This document shows positions 45,355 through 54,817 of a stretch of DNA of 64,000 nt, in pieces; positions within the stretch are counted from its first letter, which is position 1; each line of letters starts with the position of its first letter. Under the pieces are notes generated by a model. That model worked only from the letters and a program-made list of their open reading frames with translations. It made no database searches and was not told the DNA's origin. The DNA is from Pseudoalteromonas aurantia 208. GTDB taxonomy: Bacteria; Pseudomonadota; Gammaproteobacteria; Enterobacterales; Alteromonadaceae. The translations under genes were made by a program, and so were the position numbers. The stretch is from the NCBI RefSeq assembly GCF_014858725.1, contig NZ_AQGV01000014.1, forward strand, positions 62,001 through 126,000, given 5' to 3'.

Positions 45355-46683
45355 CTATAATGCGTAAAGTGATTTCATTGCTCGATAATCAACACCAAAC
45401 TCTTGTCTAAACCAGTGATTCACAAAATCTTCTTGGGGGTCAACCTTACCGCAGCGCAGCGCATTTTCAGCAACAGACTCAGCGGCAGAATGTTGGCAAT
45501 ACTGTCGATGCCAAAGGGCATTAAGATCTTCCTCAAATTTTCCTTGAATGGGATCCAACTGACTTTTTAGTAAATCGGTAAGATTCAAAAATTGTGCAAC
45601 TAACGGCTCTAAATCAGCTTCTTTAAAGTTTGCTGAGTGGCTTTTAGTACTATTTACTTCACTGCTCGACTGCTGATGGCTTAACATTTGTCCAGAAATT
45701 AAGCCTTCATATCCCAAACGTGCTGAGTAATATTCTTGATACTCTGTAACTGGGTAAATATAAACACGTTCAATGTCGACCTCAACACGCTTTTCCTGAT
45801 CAGCTGGGTCCACTCTATATTCAGTTACCATATAACGCTTTTCTTGCTGGCTATGACGCGCTTGACGCTCGTAACTAATATCTGTGTTAAATTCAAAGCG
45901 TGCCGTTTTTTTGGCTTGTGATGTGTACCATAAGCTTGCTTGAAAGACATTGCGTAGCTGAGATGTTGTGTTTTCAACTAAATAGCGTTGTGCGGTACTG
46001 TCATATGTACCTAGCTTTAAATTTTCCCTGATCTTCACGTTTCTAAAGCGACTTTGATCATAATTATCAAGCTGTAAAGAAACAGGTTGCTGCCAAGCTA
46101 GGCAATATTTATGAACAAACTGCCTTAAGAAAAAGCGTTGACCATATACATGCTCCGCGAGAGACAAACACCGTGCTTTACCATCTTTAGCCAAAATTGA
46201 CCGATAACGCGATAATTCAGACGTGATCTGAGCATTATTCAATAAATAGGCGTATTGGCTTTCGAACCAACGAAAGCGATCTGGCTGTTGTGCATGTGCT
46301 AAGTTCTCAGCTTCACGACGCAGCCATACTTGCATATGACCGAGCTCTTCACTTTGAGTCGCAGCTTGAGCACCATACGTTTGTAAATTCCAGAGAGACT
46401 GATTTCGCAAAATGGTTTCTAACTTTTGCGCGGCACCGGTAAAGTTGCTAGCAAGACGTAGCATTCTTACTTCAATTAACCCTCGGTCTATAATTTTATT
46501 CCGTGCAACTGCAAGGCCCTGTCTTGCTTTTATATCTTCAGAGTCTTCATCTAATGCTTGCTCATACAACTCTGCGGCTTGTTGGTAAAGTCCTTGTTTA
46601 TACAGCTTATCGCCTTTTTCTACTAAGCTCGTGCATGCTGACAAACACAGAGCTAAGGTCAGAATATATAACGGTTTACGCAT
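45355..46683 (-). CDS. TPR-containing lipoprotein of unknown function
   Basis: 442 residues from the ATG at 46683, which has GGAG 6 bp upstream. A signal peptide ends in the lipobox LSAC, and the mature protein begins with a TPR-like repeat (KGDKLYKQGLYQQAAELYEQALDEDSEDIKARQGLAVA). The rest is mixed helix and strand with no recognised domain. The likely location is a membrane facing the periplasm. It stands alone between two unrelated units. Confidence 0.75.
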   Translation of the reverse strand: MRKPLYILTLALCLSACTSLVEKGDKLYKQGLYQQAAELYEQALDEDSEDIKARQGLAVARNKIIDRGLIEVRMLRLASNFTGAAQKLETILRNQSLWNLQTYGAQAATQSEELGHMQVWLRREAENLAHAQQPDRFRWFESQYAYLLNNAQITSELSRYRSILAKDGKARCLSLAEHVYGQRFFLRQFVHKYCLAWQQPVSLQLDNYDQSRFRNVKIRENLKLGTYDSTAQRYLVENTTSQLRNVFQASLWYTSQAKKTARFEFNTDISYERQARHSQQEKRYMVTEYRVDPADQEKRVEVDIERVYIYPVTEYQEYYSARLGYEGLISGQMLSHQQSSSEVNSTKSHSANFKEADLEPLVAQFLNLTDLLKSQLDPIQGKFEEDLNALWHRQYCQHSAAESVAENALRCGKVDPQEDFVNHWFRQEFGVDYRAMKSLYAL

Positions 46684-46768
46684 ATCGCTCCACAATCCTT
46701 TTGTTTTTCTATGATCGATAGTTAATATGCCAAGACTCTACCTTAGTTTTTGGTCAAAATCTACGCCT

Positions 46769-47599
46769 TTACTTGAGGCCTTTCTCCACCATATTGCGCA
46801 TTTTTTTGAACACCTGTTCTGTTTTTTTGGCATTGATTTTTAACTTAAAGCGCTCAGTAAACAGTGTGTGGAGTTGCCCGGCATTATCTATGATTTGCTC
46901 ACTATGTTCATCAGTATTTTCATTGCAGTATATATAACTGTTATTACGAATTAAATAACGCTCCCCCTGTTCAATGCGCGACACAACAAGATTGTTTACA
47001 AATCCTGCATTTGGATGTTGGTGACTATAGAAGTGCGCAACATCACAGTCGCCTTCATACACGATTGACAAATCAACTTCATATAATGAAATGGGTTCTG
47101 GTGCAAGCATCTTGACTGTAACAGCATTTTCAGTCCGCTTGATTTCGTATTCGTTGTTTTCTTGTTTTATTACATTATTACGATTAATCGACAAAGGTAT
47201 AATTGGCGTGTTCACCCCAAACCCGACATCCACCAAGTATTCATTGTCTTCAAATGTTAAAAGCGTCAAACGGTGTGTTCTTGGGTTTGTTTTTGCCCCA
47301 TTTAACATGACTCGCGCTAATACAGGCCGCACTTCAAATCCCAATGCAGATAATGCCACTCCAGCCACTTTATTGTGTTCAAAACAGTACCCGCCTTGGT
47401 GCTGACTAATGAGACGATCAAATAGTAGCTCTTCATCCAGTGGCAACAATGTGTCAGACATCGCGTTAATACTACTAAAACTAAACTCAGCTAAATGCCG
47501 AGCTTGTAGCGCACCAACCAATGCTAATCCCGTTAAATCACCCGCTAAGTCAAGCTGTGCCAAATATTGCTGTATATATAACGCATCACATTTTTCCAT
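46769..47599 (-). CDS. Arylamine N-acetyltransferase
   Basis: 276 residues from the ATG at 47599; the frame is open a little further upstream but the family starts here. The catalytic triad is complete: Cys72 in QGGYCFEHN, His109 in RTHRLTLL and Asp124 in YLVDVGFG, at spacings usual for NAT enzymes. It transfers acetyl or longer acyl groups from CoA to aromatic amines or hydrazines. Upstream lies a promoter with a SoxR/MerR-type operator in a 19-bp spacer, suggesting induction by redox-active compounds, and then a MITE. Confidence 0.9.
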   Translation of the reverse strand: MEKCDALYIQQYLAQLDLAGDLTGLALVGALQARHLAEFSFSSINAMSDTLLPLDEELLFDRLISQHQGGYCFEHNKVAGVALSALGFEVRPVLARVMLNGAKTNPRTHRLTLLTFEDNEYLVDVGFGVNTPIIPLSINRNNVIKQENNEYEIKRTENAVTVKMLAPEPISLYEVDLSIVYEGDCDVAHFYSHQHPNAGFVNNLVVSRIEQGERYLIRNNSYIYCNENTDEHSEQIIDNAGQLHTLFTERFKLKINAKKTEQVFKKMRNMVEKGLK

Positions 47600-47633
47600 T
47601 ATAAAACCTATCGTTTTCAATTTAGTAGCATGC

Positions 47634-47664
47634 AAGATAAAACCTCAAGTTAGATTTAGGTCAA
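47634..47664 (-). promoter_or_regulatory. SoxR/MerR-type promoter of the N-acetyltransferase gene
   Basis: On the minus strand -35 TTGACC (47659-47664) and -10 TATCTT (47634-47639) are 19 bp apart, the over-long spacing used by MerR-family activators. The spacer region holds the dyad CCTCAAGTTAGATTTAGG (47643-47660), which matches the classic SoxR site CCTCAAGTTAACTTGAGG at 15 of 18 positions. Confidence 0.6.
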
Positions 47665-47684
47665 TACTTATTTGTGACTATTTA

Positions 47685-47875
47685 ACCTCAGGTTTGGATA
47701 AGGGTTTTGGAATGGAAGATGTTTTGTAAACAAACTTACGTACGATCCAATGATGATATTTTGTTCAATATCAAGGCGCTTTTAAGCAGTAATAGCGGGC
47801 TATTACAAATGAAAGCAACGCCGAGAGTGAGAAAAATAGCTTTATTGGGCAAATTCGCTTATCCAGAGCTGAGGT
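47685..47875. mobile_element. MITE-like element, family A, copy 2
   Basis: A 191-bp element, same length and orientation as the copy at 978-1168, with the same ACCTCAG...CTGAGGT ends. It is flanked by a different direct repeat, TATTTA (47679-47684 and 47876-47881). The open frame 47707-47946 runs through it and is not a gene. Confidence 0.88.
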
Positions 47876-47968
47876 TATTTATCTTATTTTCCTATTTATT
47901 TGATAAACAGTCGATCGAATCGCTTCGACAAAGCGTAGGTATATAGTCTTGTTTAAAGGAGTAGGTCC

Positions 47969-48139
47969 ATGTTTGGAGTGTTTAAATCTGATCCACAAAA
48001 GGCGCTGAGAAAGCGGTATGACAAAAAACTTGAAGAAGCAATGCATGCCCAGCGACGTGGCGATATTAAAAGCTATGCATTTTTGAGTGCCGAAGCGGAA
48101 AGTATTTGGATTAAAATCAAGAAACTAAATCGCCCATAA
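47969..48139 (+). CDS. Small basic protein, DUF6435-like
   Basis: 56 residues, starting MFGVFKSDPQKALRKRYDKK and ending in IWIKIKKLNRP. An AAGGAG site lies 7 bp before the ATG. The layout (MFG-F ... P-K-L-K-Y ... A ... RGDI-Y ... S-E-A-I) matches the small DUF6435 proteins of marine gammaproteobacteria. The function is unknown. It is transcribed convergently with tufB and shares its terminator region. Confidence 0.75.
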   Translation: MFGVFKSDPQKALRKRYDKKLEEAMHAQRRGDIKSYAFLSAEAESIWIKIKKLNRP

Positions 48140-48154
48140 AAACAGTTCAAGCAT

Positions 48155-48182
48155 AAAAAAACCCAAGCCTAAGCTTGGGTTT
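48155..48182 (-). terminator. Terminator of the second tuf gene
   Basis: Same sequence as the terminator at 19872-19899 (10-bp stem AAACCCAAGC/GCTTGGGTTT). Identity between the two loci begins upstream of it at 48148. Confidence 0.92.
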
Positions 48183-48216
48183 CTTATGAATGCTTATGCA
48201 TTAACTATGGTCGATA

Positions 48217-49401
48217 TTACTCAACGATAGTTGCAACAACACCAGCACCAACTGTACGACCACCTTCACGGATAGCGAAGCGTAAGCCTTCGTCCATCGC
48301 GATTGGTACGATTAGGTCTACAGTCATCTTGATGTTATCACCAGGCATTACCATTTCTACGCCTTCTGGTAACTCAACGTTACCTGTTACGTCAGTTGTA
48401 CGGAAGTAGAACTGTGGACGGTAACCTTTGAAGAATGGAGTATGACGACCACCTTCATCTTTCGAAAGTACGTATACTTCTGAAGTGAACTTCGTGTGTG
48501 GCGTGATTGAACCAGGCTTCGCTAGTACTTGACCACGTTCAACATCTTCACGCTTAGTACCACGTAGAAGTGCACCGATGTTCTCACCCGCACGACCTTC
48601 GTCTAGAAGCTTACGGAACATCTCTACACCTGTACAAGTTGTCTTCGTAGTTTCTTTCATACCTACGATTTCAACTTCGTCGTTCACGTTTACAATACCA
48701 GCTTCAACACGGCCAGTTACTACTGTACCACGACCCTGAATTGAGAATACGTCTTCGATAGGCATGATGAATGGCTTATCGATGTCACGCTCTGGCTCTG
48801 GAATGTAAGAATCTAGTGCTTCTGCAAGCTCTACAATCTTGTCTTCCCACTCTTTCTCGCCTTCTAACGCCTTAAGCGCTGAACCTGCGATTAGTGGTAA
48901 GTCATCACCTGGGAAGTCATACTCAGAAAGAAGTTCACGAACTTCCATCTCTACTAGCTCAAGTAGCTCTTCGTCATCAACCATGTCACATTTGTTCATG
49001 AATACGATGATGTAAGGTACGCCAACCTGACGAGAAAGTAGGATGTGCTCACGTGTTTGTGGCATAGGGCCGTCAGTTGCAGCAACTACTAGGATTGCGC
49101 CGTCCATTTGTGCAGCACCTGTGATCATGTTTTTAACATAATCCGCGTGTCCTGGACAATCTACGTGTGCGTAGTGACGAGTCGGTGTATCGTACTCAAC
49201 GTGAGACGTTGAGATTGTGATACCACGCTCACGCTCTTCTGGAGCGTTATCGATTGCTGCGAAGTCTTTTGCTTCACCACCGTATACTTTTGCAAGTACG
49301 TTAGTGATTGCTGCAGTTAGGGTAGTTTTACCGTGGTCAACGTGGCCAATTGTACCAACGTTTACGTGCGGTTTTACGCGTTCAAACTTTTCTTTTGCCA
49401 T
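48217..49401 (-). CDS. tufB: Elongation factor Tu (second copy)
   Basis: 394 residues, protein identical to the copy at 19934-21118. It follows four tRNA genes (Thr, Gly, Tyr, Thr), the conserved thrU-tyrU-glyT-thrT-tufB order, and ends in the same terminator as the other copy. Two synonymous differences near the 5' end (49324 and about 26 bp further on) mark the limit of homogenisation. In most relatives tRNA-Trp/secE follows directly; here about 11 kb intervene. Confidence 0.98.
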   Translation of the reverse strand: MAKEKFERVKPHVNVGTIGHVDHGKTTLTAAITNVLAKVYGGEAKDFAAIDNAPEERERGITISTSHVEYDTPTRHYAHVDCPGHADYVKNMITGAAQMDGAILVVAATDGPMPQTREHILLSRQVGVPYIIVFMNKCDMVDDEELLELVEMEVRELLSEYDFPGDDLPLIAGSALKALEGEKEWEDKIVELAEALDSYIPEPERDIDKPFIMPIEDVFSIQGRGTVVTGRVEAGIVNVNDEVEIVGMKETTKTTCTGVEMFRKLLDEGRAGENIGALLRGTKREDVERGQVLAKPGSITPHTKFTSEVYVLSKDEGGRHTPFFKGYRPQFYFRTTDVTGNVELPEGVEMVMPGDNIKMTVDLIVPIAMDEGLRFAIREGGRTVGAGVVATIVE

Positions 49402-49528
49402 GACGGAACCTATCGTTTATGTGTCTAGATTACATATAAAAACAATCCACAAAATGCGGATTAGAATTTTTCAATAAATGAATATTTTAGGACAAATCAA
49501 AGGAAGCGTTTGAGAAGATTCAGCAGCC

Positions 49529-49604
49529 TGGTGCTGATAGGCAGATTTGAACTGCCGACCTCACCCTTACCAAGGGTGCGCTCTACCAACTGAGCTATAT
49601 CAGC
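49529..49604 (-). tRNA. tRNA-Thr (GGT anticodon)
   Basis: Minus strand: acceptor GCTGATA, D-stem sequence TAGCTCAGTTGGTAGAGC, anticodon loop CTTGGTAAG, T-arm GTTCAAATC and encoded CCA. It lies 128 bp upstream of tufB. Confidence 0.97.
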
Positions 49605-49617
49605 AACACCAGAAAAC

Positions 49618-49692
<75 letters not shown>

Positions 49693-49738
49693 TTTAGCAA
49701 ACTGTTTTCTTAACTACCTCTAACCGTCAAGAATAAAG

Positions 49739-49823
49739 TGGTGGAGGGGGCTGGATTCGAACCAGCGAAGGCAGTGCCGTCAGATTTACAGTCTGATCCC
49801 TTTGGCCGCTCGGGAACCCCTCC
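49739..49823 (-). tRNA. tRNA-Tyr (GTA anticodon)
   Basis: Minus strand: 85 nt with the long variable arm of tRNA-Tyr, acceptor GGAGGGG, anticodon loop CTGTAAA, T-arm GGTTCGAATCC and encoded CCA. Confidence 0.97.
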
Positions 49824-49869
49824 ACGAAACAATTCTTTGTCTAAAGCTTCTACATAAGAGTGTAGAAAA

Positions 49870-49945
<76 letters not shown>

Positions 49946-49966
49946 ACTGCTTTAGTACGGGGCAGG

Positions 49967-49995
49967 ATTCTAGAGCAAGGTTCGGGGTGATGCAA
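49967..49995 (-). promoter_or_regulatory. Stable-RNA promoter of the tRNA-tufB operon
   Basis: Minus strand: TTGCAT (49990-49995), a 17-bp spacer, TAGAAT (49967-49972), then the GC-rich discriminator CCTGCCCCG, typical of stringently controlled promoters. Confidence 0.85.
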
Positions 49996-50003
49996 GTGTA
50001 AAA

Positions 50004-50029
50004 TCAAAAAAAATCAAAGTTTTTTGATT
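50004..50029 (-). terminator. AT-rich terminator after coaX
   Basis: A 7-bp stem (AATCAAA with TTTGATT) and a 4-nt loop are followed on the minus strand by a run of T, 40 bp beyond the coaX stop and just upstream of the tRNA promoter. Confidence 0.6.
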
Positions 50030-50069
50030 GAATGCTCATTATTACGGCAAAAACGCTAAAAAACAGCAA

Positions 50070-50771
50070 TTAACGAACAAAATCAGACCAATAATTGAGT
50101 CCTCGAAGCACTAAGTCATCGACAAACACACTTGGCTTATCAAAATGCTGTTGTAATAATTCACCATATCCACCAGCAAAAATAACTTGCACCTGACTAA
50201 AATCGCATGGCAAACGCGCTATGCCTGAGTAAACCGCACCTAATGTCGCAACCAACGCCCCATTTTTAACTGCATTGGGTGTGTTTAAGCCTAGGCTTTG
50301 CTCAAAGGCACTAACATCATCACTAAAAACTTTCTCTGTATTAGCAAGTAAACTGGCAATCATCATATCCAATCCGGGCAAAATCCACCCGCCTAGATGC
50401 CCACCCGCACGAGTCACCACATCCACTTTAGTGGCCGTGCCAGAATCAATAATTACACAATCTTTACTATCATATAAATAATGCGCTGCAATGACCGTTA
50501 ACCATCGATCAATACCTAGATTTTGGTATTGTTTATATGCGCACTTTATAGCCCCAAGCTCAGGACTAACACAGGCATGTCTCAGTTCAATACCATGCTG
50601 TTGTGCTTTTAGCTCTATTGCGCTCAGCAAATTAGAACTACCGACCTGAGCTACAACAATTTCTTCAATGTGTTGCCAAGGGATGTCAACTTCATCAATT
50701 CGCGTTATTTTCCCTTGTTGCTGTATACCGACCTTAACTGCCGTATTACCTACATCAATCAGTAATCTCAC
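50070..50771 (-). CDS. coaX: Type III pantothenate kinase
   Basis: 233 residues of the CoaX type. The phosphate-binding LLIDVGNTAVKVG begins the protein, followed by the pantothenate and dimer motifs LGIDRWL, VIIDSGTATKVD and GGWILPGLDMM. It makes 4'-phosphopantothenate, the first step to CoA. Its start overlaps the birA stop by 4 bp (ATGA), so the two are translationally coupled. Confidence 0.96.
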   Translation of the reverse strand: MRLLIDVGNTAVKVGIQQQGKITRIDEVDIPWQHIEEIVVAQVGSSNLLSAIELKAQQHGIELRHACVSPELGAIKCAYKQYQNLGIDRWLTVIAAHYLYDSKDCVIIDSGTATKVDVVTRAGGHLGGWILPGLDMMIASLLANTEKVFSDDVSAFEQSLGLNTPNAVKNGALVATLGAVYSGIARLPCDFSQVQVIFAGGYGELLQQHFDKPSVFVDDLVLRGLNYWSDFVR

Positions 50772-51760
50772 GCCTCATCCTTACGTAATGATATTTCTCC
50801 ACCATAATAACTTTTCAACTCTCCATCTTGACGTAAGACAATACCACCTTGAGGGTCAATACCTTCACATATCCCACGCCATGTGCGCATACCTGTTGAT
50901 AAAGTCACCATTTCATTTGCAAAAGCATTGACCTTATTCCATTGTTCTACCATGGCGGTTAAACCTGACTTTTCATACAGTGACAATCGCTGTGCCAAAC
51001 TGTGTGTTAGCTGAGCAACTAACACATTTTTATCCAAGCTATGGGTGTGCGAAGCCAAATCAGTCCAAGGCTGATCAATCCCTTTGGAAGCGTTCTCAGG
51101 CATTTGTAAATTAATACCTATGCCAATTACTAAGTGGCATGGCCCTTCTACTTGGCCTTCAAGCTCGACAAGTACGCCTGCTAATTTACGACCATTTAAA
51201 TAAATATCATTGGGCCATTTAAGCTCAACTGATAAGCCATATAACGCTTCGATGGCATCATAAACTGCCAAGCCAACTGCAATTGAGACGCCCATAGCGG
51301 CTTGTAAACCATCATCTAAACGCCAATAGTAACTATAATACAAATTGGCACCAAAGGGAGATTGCCACACTCGACCACGGCGTCCTCGACCCGCTTGCTG
51401 CATTTCTGCCACAAGTACTTGTCCCGAGTCCAGCGCCTCCCCTTGTTGAATACGGCGCATTAACTCACTATTGGTAGAATCAATGATCGGCTGTACTTCA
51501 ACGCTATTTTGACAACTTAAACGCTGCAAACTCGCCACAATATTTTGAGGATTTAATAGCGGCAGACTTTCGTTTAAGCAGTAACCTTTTCCATTGAGTG
51601 AAAAAATATCAATACCCATTTCTTGCAATGACTTTATATGCTTAGAAATAGCAGCTCGACTAATCCCTAATTGTGTCGCAAGGAGTTGACCTGAAATAAA
51701 CCCCCCTTGATTTAACGCATGTAGAATTGCCAATTTATTACCTTGCGGTGCATTATTCAT
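50768..51760 (-). CDS. birA: Bifunctional biotin-protein ligase / biotin operon repressor
   Basis: 330 residues from the ATG at 51760 (GGAG 8 bp upstream). An N-terminal winged helix (GQLLATQLGISRAAISKHIKSLQEMG) precedes the ligase domain with its adenylate loop GRGRRGRVWQSPFGANLYYS and LKWPNDIYLNGRKLAGVLVE. So it should both biotinylate acceptor proteins and repress the bio operon. It overlaps murB by 8 bp and coaX by 4 bp. Confidence 0.96.
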   Translation of the reverse strand: MNNAPQGNKLAILHALNQGGFISGQLLATQLGISRAAISKHIKSLQEMGIDIFSLNGKGYCLNESLPLLNPQNIVASLQRLSCQNSVEVQPIIDSTNSELMRRIQQGEALDSGQVLVAEMQQAGRGRRGRVWQSPFGANLYYSYYWRLDDGLQAAMGVSIAVGLAVYDAIEALYGLSVELKWPNDIYLNGRKLAGVLVELEGQVEGPCHLVIGIGINLQMPENASKGIDQPWTDLASHTHSLDKNVLVAQLTHSLAQRLSLYEKSGLTAMVEQWNKVNAFANEMVTLSTGMRTWRGICEGIDPQGGIVLRQDGELKSYYGGEISLRKDEA

Positions 51761-52766
51761 TGTTTGACTCCACAATCGTCACTTCGCCATCACTGCCGAT
51801 TAACCTAACTTCATGCTCTAACCGCACTGCGAACTTATCATTCACACACTGTTGAATATGCTGAATAACCTGACACAATATAGCCCCTGAGCTGTGTCCT
51901 TCATTGACAAGCACCAAGGCCTGTTTTTCATATACTCGCACACCTGCGACTGTATATCCTTTGAGGCCTGATTGTTCTATCAGCCACCCAGCCGCTAACT
52001 TATGACTATCATTACCCGCAGGATACGCAGGCATTGATGGGTAACATGCTAATAGTCGTCGGTACTGAGTATTTGCAACAATAGGGTTTTTAAAAAAACT
52101 CCCTGAATTAGCTAACACGTGTGGATCTGGCAACTTACTTTGCCGTATCGCTATCACAGTGTCACAAACCTGCCGTGCTGTTATTTTGTCCGGATCAAGC
52201 GTTTGTAGAGGCCCATAACTGAGTGTTGGCTGCCAATATTTAGGAAGACACAACCCAACACGCGTGATCACAAATTGATCTTTAAGTGCATGTTTAAAAA
52301 TCGAATCCCGATAGCCGAATTGACACTGGGTGTTACTGAGTCGTTCAAACTTGGCCTGTGATATATGGTAGCCCTCGACAAAATCAACAAACTGCGCCAG
52401 CTCTACGCCGTACGCACCAATGTTTTGTATCGGTGCAGCACCAACCGTACCTGGGATCAGCACCAAATTTTCGAGCCCTGCAATCCCTTTATCTAGCAGA
52501 TGAGTCACCACAGCATGCCAATTCTCGCCCGCAGCAAGCGACACCTTCCAATGAGTATCCATTTCATCGATCAATATGCCTTTATTTGACATTTTAATCA
52601 CACACCCTGCGAAGTCAGTAATAAAAATGGTATTACTTCCCTCCCCTAATACACAAAATGGTTCAGTAAAGTCCAGTGAGCGCAATTGTTCTGCATTGTC
52701 TATCTCAATAATTCGTCGACAATGATGCGGTAAAGCAAAAGTATGAAGTGACTGTAATGCTTGCAC
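51753..52766 (-). CDS. murB: UDP-N-acetylenolpyruvoylglucosamine reductase
   Basis: 337 residues, type I MurB. FAD-binding GEGSNTIF, the GAYGVE loop, and ANSGSFFKNP with the catalytic Ser are present. It reduces the enolpyruvyl group to give UDP-MurNAc in peptidoglycan synthesis. The start is a GTG at 52766. It is the first gene of the murB-birA-coaX unit, a common gammaproteobacterial order. Confidence 0.96.
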   Translation of the reverse strand: MQALQSLHTFALPHHCRRIIEIDNAEQLRSLDFTEPFCVLGEGSNTIFITDFAGCVIKMSNKGILIDEMDTHWKVSLAAGENWHAVVTHLLDKGIAGLENLVLIPGTVGAAPIQNIGAYGVELAQFVDFVEGYHISQAKFERLSNTQCQFGYRDSIFKHALKDQFVITRVGLCLPKYWQPTLSYGPLQTLDPDKITARQVCDTVIAIRQSKLPDPHVLANSGSFFKNPIVANTQYRRLLACYPSMPAYPAGNDSHKLAAGWLIEQSGLKGYTVAGVRVYEKQALVLVNEGHSSGAILCQVIQHIQQCVNDKFAVRLEHEVRLIGSDGEVTIVESNNE

Positions 52767-52923
52767 GTACGTGCCCTAAACCTTAACTAGTAATATTGAA
52801 TAGTTTACCCCATTGGTTCGCTGGGCGCATCCATATGTGACTTTCCTATTCAGCATGGTATAACATGAGCTTATCGTTCACTTTTCACATTAATTTATTA
52901 CAACAATAATGAGCAAGGATCCT

Positions 52924-54771
52924 ATGAAACTTTCTGCCTTAGCTACCAGCTTAGTATTTGCTGGCCTCTCTCACTCAGCATTGGCAACCCAAGCTGTTGA
53001 TGAACATACTTATGCCAATCTAAAAGATGTTATCAGTACCCACTTGCATTTAGATCTAGATGTTGATTTTGATGACAAACAGCTGGAAGGCTTCGTCGAA
53101 CACACTCTTGATTGGCGTAATAGCCAAGCGCGTACCTTGGTACTTGATACACGCGATCTCGAAATTGATAAAATCATGTATTTAGATGGTAATGGTCAAT
53201 GGCATAAAGCGGCGTTCACCCTAGCAAAACGTGACAGCGTAAAAGGTGCCAAACTGACCATTACCTTTAATACACAAGCTAAAAAAGCACGCATTTATTA
53301 CAACAGCTTACCAAAAGCATCTGGTCTACAATGGCTAACGCCTGTACAAACCGCCAGTAAAACTCACCCATTTATGTACAGTCAATCGCAAGCAATTCAC
53401 GCGCGTAGCTGGATCCCTGTGCAAGACACACCTGCAATGCGTGTCACTTACTCAGCACGTATCAATACGCCAAAAGATGTCCGTGCGGTCATGAGCGCTG
53501 ATAACTCAGGGGCATTTATTAAAGATGGTGATTATTGGTTTGACATGCCACAAGCCATTCCTCCGTACCTCATCGCTATTGGCGCAGGCAACCTTGAATA
53601 TAAAGAAATGTCTCATCAAACAGCCATTTTTGCGGAGCCACAAATCTTAGATGCGTCAGTTGCTGAGTTTGATGATACACAAGCGATGATCGATAAAACA
53701 AATGTCATGTACGGGGAATACGCATGGGGACGCTATGACTTACTGATGTTACCTCCTAGCTTTCCATTTGGTGGCATGGAAAATCCACGCCTTTCATTCA
53801 TTACACCAACGGTTGTGGCAGGTGATAAAAGCCTCGTTAATTTAATCGCACATGAGCTGGCACACTCTTGGTCTGGTAACCTTGTGACAAACGCCACTTG
53901 GGAAGACCTTTGGTTGAACGAGGGTTTCACCTCTTATGTTGAAAACCGTATCATGGAAGAAGTATTCGGCCGTGAACGCGCAGTAATGGAGCAGGCATTA
54001 GATACCGCAGGCCTAAGAGCTCAGTTAAAAAACATCGCAGCGCCTGATACGCGTCTGAACCTAAAACTCAATGGTCGAGATCCAGATGATGCATTTAGCT
54101 CTGTACCCTATACAAAAGGGCAGTTATTTTTAATCTATCTTGAAGAGAAGTTTGGTCGAGCCAAATTTGACGAATTTGTCAAAGGCTACTTTAGTAAATA
54201 CTCATTTAAATCATTAACAACAGCTGAATTTAAGGTTTACTTAAACACTCACCTGTTACAAAAATACCCAGGTATTGTCAGCTTAGAAAAAGCCAATGAA
54301 TGGATCCATCAACCAGGTCTACCTGTTGATGCGCCAAACCCAACTTCAGATGCATTCATTAATGTCGATAAACTTTCTACAGCATGGTTAAAAGGAGAAG
54401 GTACAGTCAATGATTTACCAACAAGTAGCTGGACTGTGCATGAATGGTTGCATTTCATCAATAACTTACCTAGAGATTTAAGCCTAGATCGCATGGCTGA
54501 ACTTGATAATGCATTTAACTTAACGACATCCACCAATGCCGAACGCGCTTTTGCGTGGTATATGTTAGGTGTAGGCAATGGCTATAAAGCAATTTACCCT
54601 GCACTTGATGAGCATTTATCAGGGATCGGACGTCGTAAACTGATAGTTCCTCTGTATAAAGCACTTGTAAAGAATGGAAAACGGGAATGGGCGCATAAAG
54701 TATATACAGCGGCCCGTCCAGGTTATCACCCGCTTGCTCAAGGCACTATTGATGCTATTTTTGCAAAGTAA
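52924..54771 (+). CDS. M1-family metallopeptidase (leukotriene A4 hydrolase-like aminopeptidase)
   Basis: 615 residues from the ATG at 52924, which has an AAGGA site 5 bp upstream; an ATG at 52909 lacks one. A signal peptide (LSALATSLVFAGLSHSALA) precedes the N-terminal beta domain. The substrate motif GGMENPRL, the zinc motif HELAHSWSGN and the third ligand in NEGFTSYVE follow. A helical C-terminal domain completes it. It should remove N-terminal residues from peptides in the periplasm or outside. It is monocistronic. Confidence 0.94.
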   Translation: MKLSALATSLVFAGLSHSALATQAVDEHTYANLKDVISTHLHLDLDVDFDDKQLEGFVEHTLDWRNSQARTLVLDTRDLEIDKIMYLDGNGQWHKAAFTLAKRDSVKGAKLTITFNTQAKKARIYYNSLPKASGLQWLTPVQTASKTHPFMYSQSQAIHARSWIPVQDTPAMRVTYSARINTPKDVRAVMSADNSGAFIKDGDYWFDMPQAIPPYLIAIGAGNLEYKEMSHQTAIFAEPQILDASVAEFDDTQAMIDKTNVMYGEYAWGRYDLLMLPPSFPFGGMENPRLSFITPTVVAGDKSLVNLIAHELAHSWSGNLVTNATWEDLWLNEGFTSYVENRIMEEVFGRERAVMEQALDTAGLRAQLKNIAAPDTRLNLKLNGRDPDDAFSSVPYTKGQLFLIYLEEKFGRAKFDEFVKGYFSKYSFKSLTTAEFKVYLNTHLLQKYPGIVSLEKANEWIHQPGLPVDAPNPTSDAFINVDKLSTAWLKGEGTVNDLPTSSWTVHEWLHFINNLPRDLSLDRMAELDNAFNLTTSTNAERAFAWYMLGVGNGYKAIYPALDEHLSGIGRRKLIVPLYKALVKNGKREWAHKVYTAARPGYHPLAQGTIDAIFAK

Positions 54772-54795
54772 TACCCACTGAGTGCACAAATTGAT

Positions 54796-54817
54796 AAGGG
54801 CCGTTACTGGCCCTTTT
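54796..54817. terminator. Terminator shared by convergent genes
   Basis: AAGGGCC and GGCCCTT pair around a 6-nt loop, with TTTTTT on the plus strand. It overlaps the stop codon of the convergent DUF2057 gene. Confidence 0.85.
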
